This document shows, piece after piece, positions 25,612 through 34,450 of a stretch of 64,000 nucleotides of DNA (position 1 is its first letter; every line of letters begins with the position of its first letter). Under the pieces are notes generated by a model. That model was not told the origin of the DNA, did not search any database, and worked only from the letters and a program-made list of their open reading frames with translations. This DNA comes from Deltaproteobacteria bacterium. Lineage in GTDB: Bacteria; Desulfobacterota; Binatia; UBA1149; JAJCZL01. Both the position numbers and the translations under genes were made by a program. The DNA lies in assembly GCA_029262415.1 (NCBI GenBank), contig JAJCZL010000078.1, positions 43,032-107,031 on the forward strand. The letters are read 5' to 3'.

Positions 25612-27228
25612 GTGGCCTCTAAACCTGCAAAAAAGCTCGAATCTGAGCCGGTAAAACCTCGATTTTCAACGATTTCCGGCATGCCTGTCGATGAGGTCTA
25701 CGAGGCCGAAGACCTCACCGTCGGGCCCGGCCGGCCGGGCGAGTATCCGTTTGCTCGCGGCGTTTACCCCTCGATGTACCGTGGAAAGACCTGGACGATG
25801 CGCCAGTTTGCCGGTTTCGGGTCGGCTGCAGACACCAATCAAAGGTTCAAGTATCTGTTGAAGGAAGGCACCCACGGCCTCTCCACCGCCTTCGATATGC
25901 CTACCCTGATGGGGTACGACGCCGACGCGGAACGCGCGCTCGGCGAAGTCGGGCGCGAGGGCGTTTCGATCTCGACAGTCGAGGACATGGAAGTTCTCTT
26001 CGACGGGGTCCCGCTCGAAGAAGTTACCACCTCGATGACCGTCAACTGTACAGCGTCGATCCTGCTCGCGATGTACCTAGTCGTCGCCGAGCGGCGCGGT
26101 TTTGACTGGAAGAAGCTGGGCGGAACGATCCAAAACGATATGTTTAAGGAGTATATCGCCCAGAAAGAGTGGATCTGTCCTCCCGCACCGGCGCTTCGCA
26201 TCGTCACCGACATGATTGAGTTCTGCACCGACCAGGTGCCGCGCTGGCATCCGGTTTCGATCAGCGGTTACCACATCCGCGAGGCCGGCTCGACGGCGGT
26301 CCAAGAGCTGGCTTTCACCTTGGCCGACGGCATCGGTTACGTGGAGGCTGCGATCGAACGTGGCCTCGACGTTGATGAGTTCGGCCCGCGTTTGTCTTTC
26401 TTCTTTAACGTTCACAACGACTTCTTCGAAGAGATCGCGAAGATCCGCGCGGCGCGACGATTGTGGGCACGCATCATGCGCGAGCGCTTTGGTGCCAAGA
26501 CTGATCGTGCCTGCTTGATGCGCACGCACGCACAAACCTCCGGGGTATCGTTGACCGCGCAGCAGCCGATGAACAACATCGTGCGCGTGTCACTTCAGGC
26601 CTTGGCCGGTGTACTTGCCGGCGTACAGTCGCTGCACACCAATTCGATGGACGAGACGCTTGCGCTGCCGAGCGAAGAAGCGGCGACGACCGCGTTGCGT
26701 ACACAGCAGATCATCGCCGAAGAGAGTGGGGTGGCCAATACCGTCGATCCTCTTGGCGGCAGTTTTGCCGTGGAAGCGCTGACCGAACGCATGGAGCGCG
26801 AGGCCGAAGAGATTATCGCGCGTATCGACGACATGGGCGGAATCTTGAAGGCCATCGAGAGCGGCTATCCGCAGCGTGAGATTGCAGATGCGGCGTACAA
26901 GTTTCAGCAGGCCACCGATGCGGGCGATTATGTTACAGTCGGGGTCAATGGCTATGAGATGGACGAGAAGTCCGGCGGTACGCTTGAGATTTTGAAGATC
27001 AGTATGGACCTTGAGGCCGGTCGCAAGCGCGAGGTTGCCGAGCATAAGGCCGCTCGCGACTCGAAAGCCCTAGCCGCGGCGCTCGCCGACATTAGGAAGG
27101 CTGCCGAGGATGGCAGCAATATCATGCCGCCGATCGTCGAAGCGGTTCGCAGAGGCGCGAGCGTCGGAGAAATCTCCAACGTATTCCGCGAAGTATTTGG
27201 GGTCTACGGAGATCCCGCATGGTTGTGA
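25612..27228 (+). CDS. icmA: Acyl-CoA mutase large subunit, isobutyryl-CoA mutase type
   Basis: This 538-aa TIM-barrel substrate-binding subunit belongs to B12-dependent acyl-CoA mutases and would pair with the separate B12 subunit downstream. Conserved blocks include [19 protein letters not shown]-like [11 protein letters not shown] and NTVDPLGGS. The two substrate-selecting positions are F66 (RQFAGFG) and Q184 (IAQKEW), exactly 118 residues apart. They match Phe80/Gln198 of isobutyryl-CoA mutase, not Tyr89/Arg207 of methylmalonyl-CoA mutase. It therefore probably interconverts isobutyryl-CoA and butyryl-CoA. Homology-only annotation would call it methylmalonyl-CoA mutase. The GTG at 25612 follows AGGAGTG; the overlapping ATG at 25608 stops after four codons. 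Confidence 0.85.
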   Translation: MASKPAKKLESEPVKPRFSTISGMPVDEVYEAEDLTVGPGRPGEYPFARGVYPSMYRGKTWTMRQFAGFGSAADTNQRFKYLLKEGTHGLSTAFDMPTLMGYDADAERALGEVGREGVSISTVEDMEVLFDGVPLEEVTTSMTVNCTASILLAMYLVVAERRGFDWKKLGGTIQNDMFKEYIAQKEWICPPAPALRIVTDMIEFCTDQVPRWHPVSISGYHIREAGSTAVQELAFTLADGIGYVEAAIERGLDVDEFGPRLSFFFNVHNDFFEEIAKIRAARRLWARIMRERFGAKTDRACLMRTHAQTSGVSLTAQQPMNNIVRVSLQALAGVLAGVQSLHTNSMDETLALPSEEAATTALRTQQIIAEESGVANTVDPLGGSFAVEALTERMEREAEEIIARIDDMGGILKAIESGYPQREIADAAYKFQQATDAGDYVTVGVNGYEMDEKSGGTLEILKISMDLEAGRKREVAEHKAARDSKALAAALADIRKAAEDGSNIMPPIVEAVRRGASVGEISNVFREVFGVYGDPAWL

Positions 27229-27246
27229 GCCGGCGAACAACCATGC
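27217..27246 (+). repeat. Perfect 10-bp stem-loop spanning the icmA stop codon
   Basis: GCATGGTTGT (27217-27226), loop GAGCCGGCGA and ACAACCATGC (27237-27246) form a perfect stem. The icmA stop codon TGA occupies 27226-27228, at the start of the loop. It is the first of several hairpins between icmA and icmB. Confidence 0.6.
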
Positions 27247-27274
27247 GTTCTTGTGTGAGCCGGCGTGAGAACGC
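27245..27274 (+). repeat. Second stem-loop of the icmA-icmB spacer
   Basis: GCGTTCT (27245-27251) and AGAACGC (27268-27274) enclose a 16-nt loop that repeats the 11-base sequence GTGAGCCGGCG found at 27225-27235 across hairpin 1. Sharing bases with hairpin 1, it is a mutually exclusive or stacked structure. Confidence 0.5.
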
Positions 27275-27290
27275 GAGCTGGCGAGCGTTC

Positions 27291-27344
27291 GGAACCGAGC
27301 CGCTCGGCGGCGAGGCCGGAACCGAGCCGCTCGGCGGCAAGACC
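27291..27344 (+). repeat. Tandem 27-bp repeat (two copies), each with a palindromic core
   Basis: Units 27291-27317 and 27318-27344 differ at 2 of 27 bases. Each contains CCGAGC-C-GCTCGG (27295-27307 and 27322-27334), able to form a small hairpin. The pair lies 32 nt before the icmB start, directly upstream of its AAGGAG ribosome binding site. Confidence 0.65.
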
Positions 27345-27376
27345 GCGCGAGATCGCACGCCTGAAGGAGTATTTCA

Positions 27377-27781
27377 GTGTCTGCAAAACTGATCCGAGTA
27401 TTGGTTGCCAAGCCCGGCCTCGACGGCCACGATCGTGGGGCCAAGATAATCGCGCGTGCGCTGCGCGACGGTGGCATGGAGGTCGTCTACACCGGGCTTC
27501 ACCAGACCCCCGACATGATCGCCGAAGCGGCGGTGCAAGAAGACGTAGACGCCGTTGGGCTCTCGATCCTTTCGGGCGCGCACATGACGCTGTTCCCGCG
27601 GATCCTCGAGCTTCTGAGAGAGAAGGGCGTCGATGACATTCCCGTGTTCGGCGGCGGCATCATCCCCGAAGAGGACATCAAAGAGCTGGCGAAGCTCGGT
27701 ATCAAGAAGATTTTTACACCTGGCGCGAGTACCGAAGACATAGTCGCGTGGGTCAGAGAGAATGTTCCCGCGCGCGTCTGA
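27377..27781 (+). CDS. icmB: Acyl-CoA mutase small, cobalamin-binding subunit
   Basis: This 134-aa flavodoxin-like B12-binding subunit has the base-off motif DGHDRG (DxHxxG) near residue 17. Downstream SILSGAH and GGGIIP loops cradle the dimethylbenzimidazole tail. The size matches the stand-alone IcmB/HcmB subunits. The GTG start at 27377 follows AAGGAG. Together with icmA it forms the two-component mutase, and the 148-nt spacer between them is unusually structured. A thiolase follows 22 nt later. No MeaB or IcmF-type chaperone GTPase gene is adjacent. Confidence 0.92.
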   Translation: MSAKLIRVLVAKPGLDGHDRGAKIIARALRDGGMEVVYTGLHQTPDMIAEAAVQEDVDAVGLSILSGAHMTLFPRILELLREKGVDDIPVFGGGIIPEEDIKELAKLGIKKIFTPGASTEDIVAWVRENVPARV

Positions 27782-27803
27782 GCGCGCAGTCTAGGAGGCC
27801 ACC

Positions 27804-28988
27804 TTGTCCAAAGCAGTTATCGTAAGCGCAGCCCGCACAGCCGTCGGAAGTTTCGGCGGAGCCTTTGTCGACACCCCAGCAACCGATCTCGGCGCTTATG
27901 CCGTCGCGGAGGCGATTAAACGTGCGGGTATTGATCCGGGCTCGCTGGATGAGGTCATCCTCGGAAATGTGTTGTCGGCGAATCTCGGTCTCAACCCCTC
28001 GCGCCCCGCGGCGATCAAGGGCGGGGTCCCCATAGAGGTGCCGACCTTCATGGTTAACAAGGCCTGCGGATCGGGTCTGAAAGCGGTCGCGCTCGCAGCG
28101 CAGGCGATTGCCTGCGGTGACGCGGACGCGATCGTTGCCGGCGGCATGGAGAATATGTCGCAGGCGCCCTACCTGCTTACCAAGGCACGCTTTGGATACC
28201 GGATGGGCCCCGACCAAATCATCGACTCGATGATGGCTGACGGTCTGACCTGTCCGATGAACCACTACGCCATGGGTATCACCGCAGAGAACGTCGCTGA
28301 AAAGTACGGTATCTCGCGTGAGGCCCAGGACGAATTCTCCGGATCCAGCCAGGCCAAGTGGGCTGCTGCGCAAGAAGCCGGCGTATTCAAAGGTGAGATC
28401 TTCGCCGTTGAAATCCCGCAGCGCAAAGGCGACCCGAAAGTTGTCGATACCGATGAGTACCCGCGCCCTTCGTCCACTGCTGCTGCGCTCGCCGGTCTGC
28501 GTCCCGCATTCAAGCGCGACGGTGGTACGGTGACCGCCGGCAATGCTTCGGGCATCAACGACGGAGCGGCAGCGCTCGTGGTCATGTCCGAAGAACGCGC
28601 CAAGGCTGAGGGCTTGGTGCCTCTGGCGATGATCCGTGCTGTCGCCAGTGCGGGCGTCGATCCTGCCATCATGGGCATGGGCCCGTGGCCTGCGAGCGAG
28701 AAGGCTCTCAAGAAGGCCGGACTGTCCAAAGAAGATATTGGCTTGTGGGAACTCAACGAGGCCTTCGCCGCGCAGTCGCTCGGCGTATTGGCTGAGCTCA
28801 AGATCGATCAGTCGAAGGTCAACGTGCATGGCGGCGCGATCGCGCTCGGCCATCCGATCGGTGCCAGCGGCGCACGCATCCTATGCACCTTGCTCAACGC
28901 GATGAAGGTCAAAGATCAGTCGCTCGGCCTGGCTTCGCTGTGCATCGGCGGGGGGCAGGGCATCGCGATGATCGTCGAGCGCGTCTGA
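27804..28988 (+). CDS. Acetyl-CoA acetyltransferase (thiolase)
   Basis: This is a 394-aa thiolase that condenses or cleaves acyl-CoA. Catalytic residues are C88 ([10 protein letters not shown]), the His of [12 protein letters not shown] and the late Cys of LCIGGGQG; the NEAFAAQ block is also present. It starts with TTG after a strong TAGGAGG site, 22 nt behind icmB. Close linkage to a butyryl/isobutyryl-CoA mutase suggests a role in C4-C5 acyl-CoA breakdown or synthesis; acetoacetyl-CoA thiolase activity is most likely. A 366-codon antisense frame over it is a shadow. Confidence 0.92.
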   Translation: MSKAVIVSAARTAVGSFGGAFVDTPATDLGAYAVAEAIKRAGIDPGSLDEVILGNVLSANLGLNPSRPAAIKGGVPIEVPTFMVNKACGSGLKAVALAAQAIACGDADAIVAGGMENMSQAPYLLTKARFGYRMGPDQIIDSMMADGLTCPMNHYAMGITAENVAEKYGISREAQDEFSGSSQAKWAAAQEAGVFKGEIFAVEIPQRKGDPKVVDTDEYPRPSSTAAALAGLRPAFKRDGGTVTAGNASGINDGAAALVVMSEERAKAEGLVPLAMIRAVASAGVDPAIMGMGPWPASEKALKKAGLSKEDIGLWELNEAFAAQSLGVLAELKIDQSKVNVHGGAIALGHPIGASGARILCTLLNAMKVKDQSLGLASLCIGGGQGIAMIVERV

Positions 28989-29007
28989 CCGAGGCGGGAT
29001 AGGGGCT

Positions 29008-29712
29008 TTGGCGGAGTACGCTCTGGTCGATGATGGTGAGCAACCAGTGGTGGCTGCGGCATTCTTCGACGTCGATGGCACCGTTCTGAGCGTGAACTCC
29101 GCCAGCCGCTACATCTGGTACCTGCGGCGTGAGGGCCTGATCGGATTCGGCGACTTTGCGATGTTTGTTTGGGGTTTTCTCACCTACCGCTTGGGTAGGG
29201 TCAACCTCGAACGGATGGCGCGGTTGACGTCGCGCTGGATCGAGGGACGTCCGGAGCAGGAGATCATCGACCACTGCCGGCTTTGGTACGCCGATGAGAT
29301 TCGCTCGACAATCCGGCCTGAGATCCGCGCCGAAATCGCCAAGCACAAAGCGGCCGGTCGCATGACGGTGATCCTGACCAGCGGCACGCGTTACCTAAAC
29401 GACTTGATCGCCGAGGAACTGGGATTTGATCACGTAGTTGCGACCGCTTTGGAAGTGAAGGACGGCCTGTTCACGGGCAATCCGATCCCGCCGATCTGCT
29501 ATGGCAAAGGTAAGCTCATCAAGGCTCGCCGGTTCGCCGAAGAGCATCGTATCTCGTTTGCCGACAGCTATTTTTATACCGATTCTATTAGCGATCTGCC
29601 GGTGCTTCTCGAGGTGGGGCATCCTGTGATCGTTAGTCCCGATCCGCCGTTGCGTGTTGAGGCCCGCAGACGAGGCTGGCCGTCGCTGAGCGCCTCGTCA
29701 TGCGAATCGTAA
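29008..29712 (+). CDS. HAD-superfamily phosphatase, subfamily IB (SerB-like)
   Basis: This 234-aa HAD hydrolase has motif I FFDVDGTVL with nucleophile D21 and acid D23, motif II TSGT, the motif III lysine region GKGKL and motif IV YTDSISDLP. An alpha-helical cap lies between motifs I and II, as in phosphoserine phosphatase-like HAD-IB enzymes. This group includes phosphatases acting on phosphoserine or on lysophospholipid-type substrates; the actual substrate is unknown. It starts with TTG 19 nt after the thiolase and overlaps the next gene by 13 nt. Confidence 0.85.
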   Translation: MAEYALVDDGEQPVVAAAFFDVDGTVLSVNSASRYIWYLRREGLIGFGDFAMFVWGFLTYRLGRVNLERMARLTSRWIEGRPEQEIIDHCRLWYADEIRSTIRPEIRAEIAKHKAAGRMTVILTSGTRYLNDLIAEELGFDHVVATALEVKDGLFTGNPIPPICYGKGKLIKARRFAEEHRISFADSYFYTDSISDLPVLLEVGHPVIVSPDPPLRVEARRRGWPSLSASSCES

Positions 29713-30485
29713 GTCTGGTCCCGAGCCTTACCGAAACCATTGTCTCTTTCGGCAAGTTCGACGCGCTGGTCGGTCGAACCTCTTACTGCGAGGAACCTGT
29801 CGGCGTGATTGAGGCGGTCGAGAGCGTCGGTGGCAGCAAGACCCCGGACGTTGATCGCATCCTGGCGTTGAGGCCCGACTTGGTAGTCGTCAATAAGGAA
29901 GAGAACCGCGCCGAAGATGCTGCTCGCCTCGAAAGCGGAGGCTTGCGACTGCACGTAACCCATCCGCGCAGCGTTTCGCAGGCGATCACGATGTTAGAGG
30001 AGCTGGGGCAGGCGATCGGAGCCGATACGCCGGCTGTGGAGTTAGCAGCCCGCGCACGGGTTGCACTTGCCGCTTGTGAGGCTGCGTGTGCGACACGTGC
30101 GCCGCTGCGAACCTTCTGCCCGATTTGGCGCAAGCCCTGGATGACCTTTCGAGAGGACACCTACATCGGCGACGTACTGCGGGTGACGGGTTTCGCCAAC
30201 GTCTACGGAGGCGGTGTTGGCAAAGGCGGGCAAGCGGCGAAGGCCGACTTCTTTGAAGTCGACCTTACCGAGCTTACGAAGCAGCGATTCGATGCCGTGT
30301 TGCTGCCCGATGAACCTTTCCGATTCGAGGCAAAACACGCCCACGAACTCAGCAGCAGCGGAGTCAGCGGTATCAAGAAGCTGATCGACGGCAAAGCTAT
30401 CGCTTGGTATGGGCCGCGAATTCCTGACGCGCTTGCCTCACTCAGCCGGTTGTCAGCATCGATCGCACCTCGCGACCCCCAGTAG
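29700..30485 (+). CDS. BtuF-like cobalamin/metal-chelate binding protein without signal peptide
   Basis: This 261-aa protein has the helical-backbone metal receptor fold seen in BtuF and FecB-type ABC binding proteins. It starts RIVSLVPSLTETI and contains PDVDRILALRPDLVVV. Unlike transport receptors it has no signal peptide or lipobox, so it is probably cytoplasmic. Similar leaderless proteins are common as orphans. Overlap with the HAD gene (29700-29712) indicates translational coupling. The link to B12 use by the nearby mutase is suggestive only. No permease or ATPase gene is adjacent. Confidence 0.75.
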   Translation: MRIVSLVPSLTETIVSFGKFDALVGRTSYCEEPVGVIEAVESVGGSKTPDVDRILALRPDLVVVNKEENRAEDAARLESGGLRLHVTHPRSVSQAITMLEELGQAIGADTPAVELAARARVALAACEAACATRAPLRTFCPIWRKPWMTFREDTYIGDVLRVTGFANVYGGGVGKGGQAAKADFFEVDLTELTKQRFDAVLLPDEPFRFEAKHAHELSSSGVSGIKKLIDGKAIAWYGPRIPDALASLSRLSASIAPRDPQ

Positions 30486-30668
30486 TTGGCGCGCGCGGGC
30501 CAAGCGGGTAAACGATTTACTCGGAATCACAATGACGTGGGCGGCATAAATTTCTTCGCTGCGTCGCGTAGTTGTGCTCTGTGTTCACAACCTGTGCGCA
30601 ACCGGTGTCATAAATCGTCGGAAATCCTTGTGGGTTCGGCTGGGGGTGTGTAGACCCGCGGGTACCCG

Positions 30669-32069
30669 ATGCGTCTTAACCCGTCTTCACGAGTCGCGCC
30701 TCACAACGCCGAGGCAGAGGAATCTGTTATCGGCGCAATCTTTCTCGACAACGAGTCCTTCGACCGTGTCGCGGACATTCTCACCGACGACGACTTCTAC
30801 CTCGAGCGGCTCGCGCGCGTCTTCAAAGCGATGTCGGTGTTGTCTGAACAGGGTCTGCCGATGGACGTGGTCACGGTCGCCGATAAGCTCAAACAGCGTG
30901 GTGAGCTACAGGCTGTGGGTGGCGTCGCTTATCTGGCCGAACTCACCGAGCGCGTGCCGACTGCCGCTAACATCGAGTACTACGCGAACGTGGTACGCGA
31001 CGACAGTACACTACGCGCGGTTATTCGTGTCTGCACCGAGACGATCACCTCGGCGTACACCAGCGACATCCCTTCGGCCGACTTCGTCGACCGCGCAGAG
31101 CAGGCCATCTTCAGGATCTCTGACGGCCACCGCCGCTCGCGCCCGCACAAGCTCGACAGTCTGATTTCCGAGTCGGTACAGCGCTTAGAAGCGCTATACG
31201 AGCGCAAACAAGAAGTTACCGGCATCGCTACCGGGTTCACCGAACTCGACAGGATCACCGGGGGCTTGCAGCCCTCCGACCTCATCATTGTCGCGGGGAG
31301 GCCGTCAATGGGAAAAACCGCGTTTTGCCTCAACCTCGCGGAGAACGCCGCATGCGAATACGGCACCGGCGTGGCGATCTTCTCGCTGGAAATGTCCAAA
31401 GAACAGCTTGTCATGCGGATGCTGTGTTCGCGCGCGGAGCTGGACATCCTAAAGGTTCGTACCGGAGTGCTGCGCGATCGCCAGTTCACGCGGCTGGCGA
31501 AAGCGGCAGGCCAGCTTGGCCAGGCCAAGATTTATATCGACGACAGCCCCAGCCTCAGCGTCATGGAGTTGCGCGCAAAGGCTAGGCGTTTGAAGAAAGA
31601 CCCGGAAGCAAACTTGGGGCTGGTTGTGGTCGACTATCTGCAGCTGATGCGCGGTGGCGGAGAAGAGAGCCGCGAGCAGGAGATATCTTCGATCTCACGG
31701 TCACTCAAAGCACTGGCGAAGGAACTCAACATCCCCGTCATCGCGCTCTCGCAGCTCAACCGCCAAGTCGAGTTGCGCCAAGACAAACAGCCGGTGATGG
31801 CCGACCTACGTGAGTCGGGTGCAATCGAGCAGGACGCCGACATTATCGCGTTTTTGTACCGTGACGAGCAGTACCACAAAGACTCGGCGGACGCAGGTAC
31901 TGCCAAGGTGATCATCGCCAAACAACGTAACGGACCTACCGGCGACGTGAAGCTTTCGTTTGAGAAGGCATTCGCGAGGTTCGGAAACCTTTCGTTCCGC
32001 GACGACCCCGGGGCTTACTCCGAACCCGGTGACTACGGACCGCCTGATCAAGAGGGCGCAGAGCAGTGA
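30669..32069 (+). CDS. dnaB: Replicative DNA helicase DnaB
   Basis: DnaB is the hexameric 5'-3' helicase at the replication fork. The 466-aa protein has the N-terminal domain starting PHNAEAEESVIGAIFLD, a linker, and the RecA-like motor with Walker A GRPSMGKT (residues 210-217). Walker B is VVVDYLQLM, and the conserved ALSQLNRQVE and SGAIEQDAD segments follow. The ATG at 30669 agrees with the family start. The usual partner rplI is not upstream; a 183-bp gap (30486-30668) with a small inverted repeat GTTGTG/CACAAC (30571-30591) precedes it. No intein is present. Confidence 0.97.
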   Translation: MRLNPSSRVAPHNAEAEESVIGAIFLDNESFDRVADILTDDDFYLERLARVFKAMSVLSEQGLPMDVVTVADKLKQRGELQAVGGVAYLAELTERVPTAANIEYYANVVRDDSTLRAVIRVCTETITSAYTSDIPSADFVDRAEQAIFRISDGHRRSRPHKLDSLISESVQRLEALYERKQEVTGIATGFTELDRITGGLQPSDLIIVAGRPSMGKTAFCLNLAENAACEYGTGVAIFSLEMSKEQLVMRMLCSRAELDILKVRTGVLRDRQFTRLAKAAGQLGQAKIYIDDSPSLSVMELRAKARRLKKDPEANLGLVVVDYLQLMRGGGEESREQEISSISRSLKALAKELNIPVIALSQLNRQVELRQDKQPVMADLRESGAIEQDADIIAFLYRDEQYHKDSADAGTAKVIIAKQRNGPTGDVKLSFEKAFARFGNLSFRDDPGAYSEPGDYGPPDQEGAEQ

Positions 32070-32211
32070 GACGGATGGGCAGTGGGGGCTCTCCGCAGAA
32101 CCGTCGTAGGCGAATATGGGGGGGAGCGGGCTGAGGACTTGGCGTTGCAAGCGTGGGTGGCGGAGTAAGGGGTGCTGGTGGATAGAGTTCAAGCGCTTGT
32201 AGACGCCATTG

Positions 32212-32253
32212 GGGACGATACGCGCGGCTGAGTGACGGCGCGCGTATCGTCCC
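32212..32253 (+). terminator. Strong intrinsic terminator after dnaB
   Basis: A perfect 15-bp inverted repeat (GGGACGATACGCGCG at 32212-32226; its complement at 32239-32253) encloses a 12-nt loop and is followed by GACTTTTCGTTCTTT. It lies between convergent dnaB and thiE, so it probably ends the dnaB transcript and blocks read-through. The preceding stretch from 32070 shows nothing else. Confidence 0.75.
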
Positions 32254-32286
32254 GACTTTTCGTTCTTTCCGTGTGTGGCTGAGGCG

Positions 32287-33003
32287 TTACCGCTGGTCTT
32301 TCGCGGCGGCTGATATGGCTGCGAAGGCTGCGAAGTAGCGAGCCGCGAGCGCTTGCGGATCGGTGGCCCGTTCGAGTTCGCTGATCACCGCGACCGACGC
32401 GGCCCCTGCGCGCCAAACCCGCGTGGCGTGCTCCACCGTAACACCTCCAATGGCTACGATAGGCAGCGGTGATGCGGCGCAGGCTTGTGCCAGCACGGCC
32501 ACGCCTCGCGGCGAGCGCGCGCCTGGTTTGGTCGGACTCGCGAACACCGGGCCGAATCCGAGGTAGTCAGGCCGCGCGCCGCCGCTTGTTGCGGCGGCGG
32601 CCCAGACGTCTTCGAGCGTGTGAGTGGAAAGCCCGATGAGGGCTCCTGAGCCGAGAGTTTTGCGTGCCGCTTCGACCGGGAGATCGGTTTGCCCGAGATG
32701 GACGCCGACGGCGCCGACCGCGGCGGCGATATCGGCACGGTCGTTGACGATCAAACGGCTTTGGTGCGCGCTGAGTTCATTTCTCAGCCTAGCCGCGAGG
32801 TCGAGCAGCGCCCCGGCGGGCAGTTCTTTGCCGCGCAGTTGGATCAGACTGCAACCCGCCTCGGCCACCGCAGTAGCGAATCCTACCAGATCCGAAATGG
32901 CGACACCGCTCGGGGCTTCGCAGCCGCGCACATCGACGATCGGCAGCAACGGCGGGAGAGCGAGCCGTTTTGCGCGCGGCTGTGCAGCGTCGGATTCACC
33001 CAC
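32287..33003 (-). CDS. thiE: Thiamine-phosphate synthase
   Basis: ThiE joins HMP-PP and HET-P to give thiamine phosphate. The 238-aa TIM-barrel protein has QLRGKELP, the VNDRADIA block, GVHLGQTDLP and the phosphate-binding LGFGPVFASPTKPG and IGGVTVEHA loops. The GTG start at 33003 overlaps the stop region of the upstream response-regulator gene by 8 nt. The longer frame upstream is simply that gene in another phase. Its placement behind a two-component system rather than thi genes is unusual. No TPP riboswitch was recognised. Confidence 0.9.
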   Translation of the reverse strand: MGESDAAQPRAKRLALPPLLPIVDVRGCEAPSGVAISDLVGFATAVAEAGCSLIQLRGKELPAGALLDLAARLRNELSAHQSRLIVNDRADIAAAVGAVGVHLGQTDLPVEAARKTLGSGALIGLSTHTLEDVWAAAATSGGARPDYLGFGPVFASPTKPGARSPRGVAVLAQACAASPLPIVAIGGVTVEHATRVWRAGAASVAVISELERATDPQALAARYFAAFAAISAAAKDQR

Positions 33004-34450
33004 GGGTCTTGGGCAGCTCAATGGCGAGTTCGGTGATGCGTTTGCGTAGTGTGTTACGGTTAATGCCGAGCATCTCGGCTGCGCGCACCTGGTTGCCGTC
33101 GGTGCGGGCGAGCACGGCTTCGAGAAGCGGCTTCTCAACCAGACCGACGACCTGGTCGTGGAGATCGTGTGCATCGATATCGCCTAGATTGTCGAGATGC
33201 TCGCGGATCTTCACTCCGACAACGTCACCCAGCGACATCGAGTCGTTGATCGCATGTGCACCGGGTCGGTTGCCGAGTGGGATGTCTTCGCCGGTGAGAA
33301 GTCTGTTGGGCGCAAGGGCGGCGGCACGGATCAGCACGTTCTCGAGTTCGCGGACATTGCCCGGCCAGGTGTGTGCGGCCAGCAGTGACATTGCGTCTGG
33401 TGATACGCCTTTGACCTTGAAGCCGTGGTTCTTGTTCATACGCTCAATGAAGAACTCGACCAGCAGCGGGATGTCCCGGCGGCGTTCGTGCAGAGGCGGT
33501 ATCTCGATGACCACAACCTTGAGCCGGAAGTACAGGTCTGCGCGGAAGCGCTTAGCCTCGACCTCTCTCTCAATCGCTTTGTTCGTCGCTGCGACCACGC
33601 GGCAATCGGTGGGCAGCGTTTCGTGTCCGCCGACACGGGAGAACTCGCGCTCCTGCAACACACGTAGGAGCTTAGCTTGAAGCGGCAGAGGCATGTCTGA
33701 GATTTCATCGAGCAGCAACGTTCCGCCGGCGGCTTGCTCGAACTTGCCCATGCGCCGATCGGTAGCACCGGTGAAAGCGCCGCGCTCGTGTCCGAACATC
33801 TCACTTTCGAGCAAGTCGGCTGGAATCGCGCTGCAGTTAACCGCGACAAAGGGGGCCTCCCACCGATCAGAAAAGGCGTGGATGGCTCGCGCAATGATCT
33901 CTTTGCCGGTCCCGCTCTCGCCTTGGATCAATACGGTTGCAGGGCTCGAAGCTACGCGGCCGATGACCTTGTAGATCTCGTTCATCGCCGGCGATTGCCC
34001 GATTATTTCGATGCCCGGTGCGAACTCGGCGCGCGTGCGTTCGCGCAGGGTGCGAACTGAAGCGTACAGCGCCTGGCGTTCAACCACACGTTTTGTGAGC
34101 GAGCGTAGGTCGTCCAGGTCGAAGGGCTTGGTTACATAGTCGTATGCGCCGCGTCGGGTGGCCTCGATTGCGTTGGCCACGGTTGCACGGCCGGTCACTA
34201 TGATGATCGCGGTCTCGCCGTCTCCTTTTGTGTAGCGTTCGAGGAGCTCGAACCCCGACATGCCCGGCAAATTGATATCGACAAATGCGACATCGTAGGC
34301 GCCTTGCTCGAGTGTTTTTAGACCATCCTCGGCGTTTCCTACTTGGTCGACGTGATGGCCGTCGTCGGCGAGCGCGTCGGCGATGATCGTGCGTACATCG
34401 GGTTCGTCATCGACGACCAGTACCATGCCTCGAAGTGGCGGAGTGCTCAA
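32996..34450 (-). CDS. NtrC-family sigma54-dependent response regulator
   Basis: This 484-aa activator has a receiver domain (phosphoacceptor D58 in VAFVDINLPG) and an AAA+ domain with Walker A GESGTGKE and the sigma54-contact loop GAFTGA. The C-terminal Fis-type helix-turn-helix contains NQVRAAEMLGINRNTLRKR. It activates RpoN promoters after phosphorylation by the adjacent kinase. Its start overlaps the kinase stop by 4 nt. It could be the true NtrC for nitrogen control or one of the many paralogues in this group; targets cannot be read here. Confidence 0.92.
   Translation of the reverse strand: MSTPPLRGMVLVVDDEPDVRTIIADALADDGHHVDQVGNAEDGLKTLEQGAYDVAFVDINLPGMSGFELLERYTKGDGETAIIIVTGRATVANAIEATRRGAYDYVTKPFDLDDLRSLTKRVVERQALYASVRTLRERTRAEFAPGIEIIGQSPAMNEIYKVIGRVASSPATVLIQGESGTGKEIIARAIHAFSDRWEAPFVAVNCSAIPADLLESEMFGHERGAFTGATDRRMGKFEQAAGGTLLLDEISDMPLPLQAKLLRVLQEREFSRVGGHETLPTDCRVVAATNKAIEREVEAKRFRADLYFRLKVVVIEIPPLHERRRDIPLLVEFFIERMNKNHGFKVKGVSPDAMSLLAAHTWPGNVRELENVLIRAAALAPNRLLTGEDIPLGNRPGAHAINDSMSLGDVVGVKIREHLDNLGDIDAHDLHDQVVGLVEKPLLEAVLARTDGNQVRAAEMLGINRNTLRKRITELAIELPKTRG

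Noticed and set aside
25612..27228. Plain methylmalonyl-CoA mutase annotation
   Set aside because: The Tyr and Arg that bind the methylmalonyl carboxylate are replaced by Phe and Gln.
27753..28853. 366-codon minus-strand frame opposite the thiolase gene
   Set aside because: Antisense to a thiolase with all catalytic residues intact; translation is unstructured.
29713..30668. Cobalamin riboswitch near the BtuF-like gene
   Set aside because: The gene overlaps its upstream neighbour, leaving no leader, and no B12-box was seen in the flanking gap.
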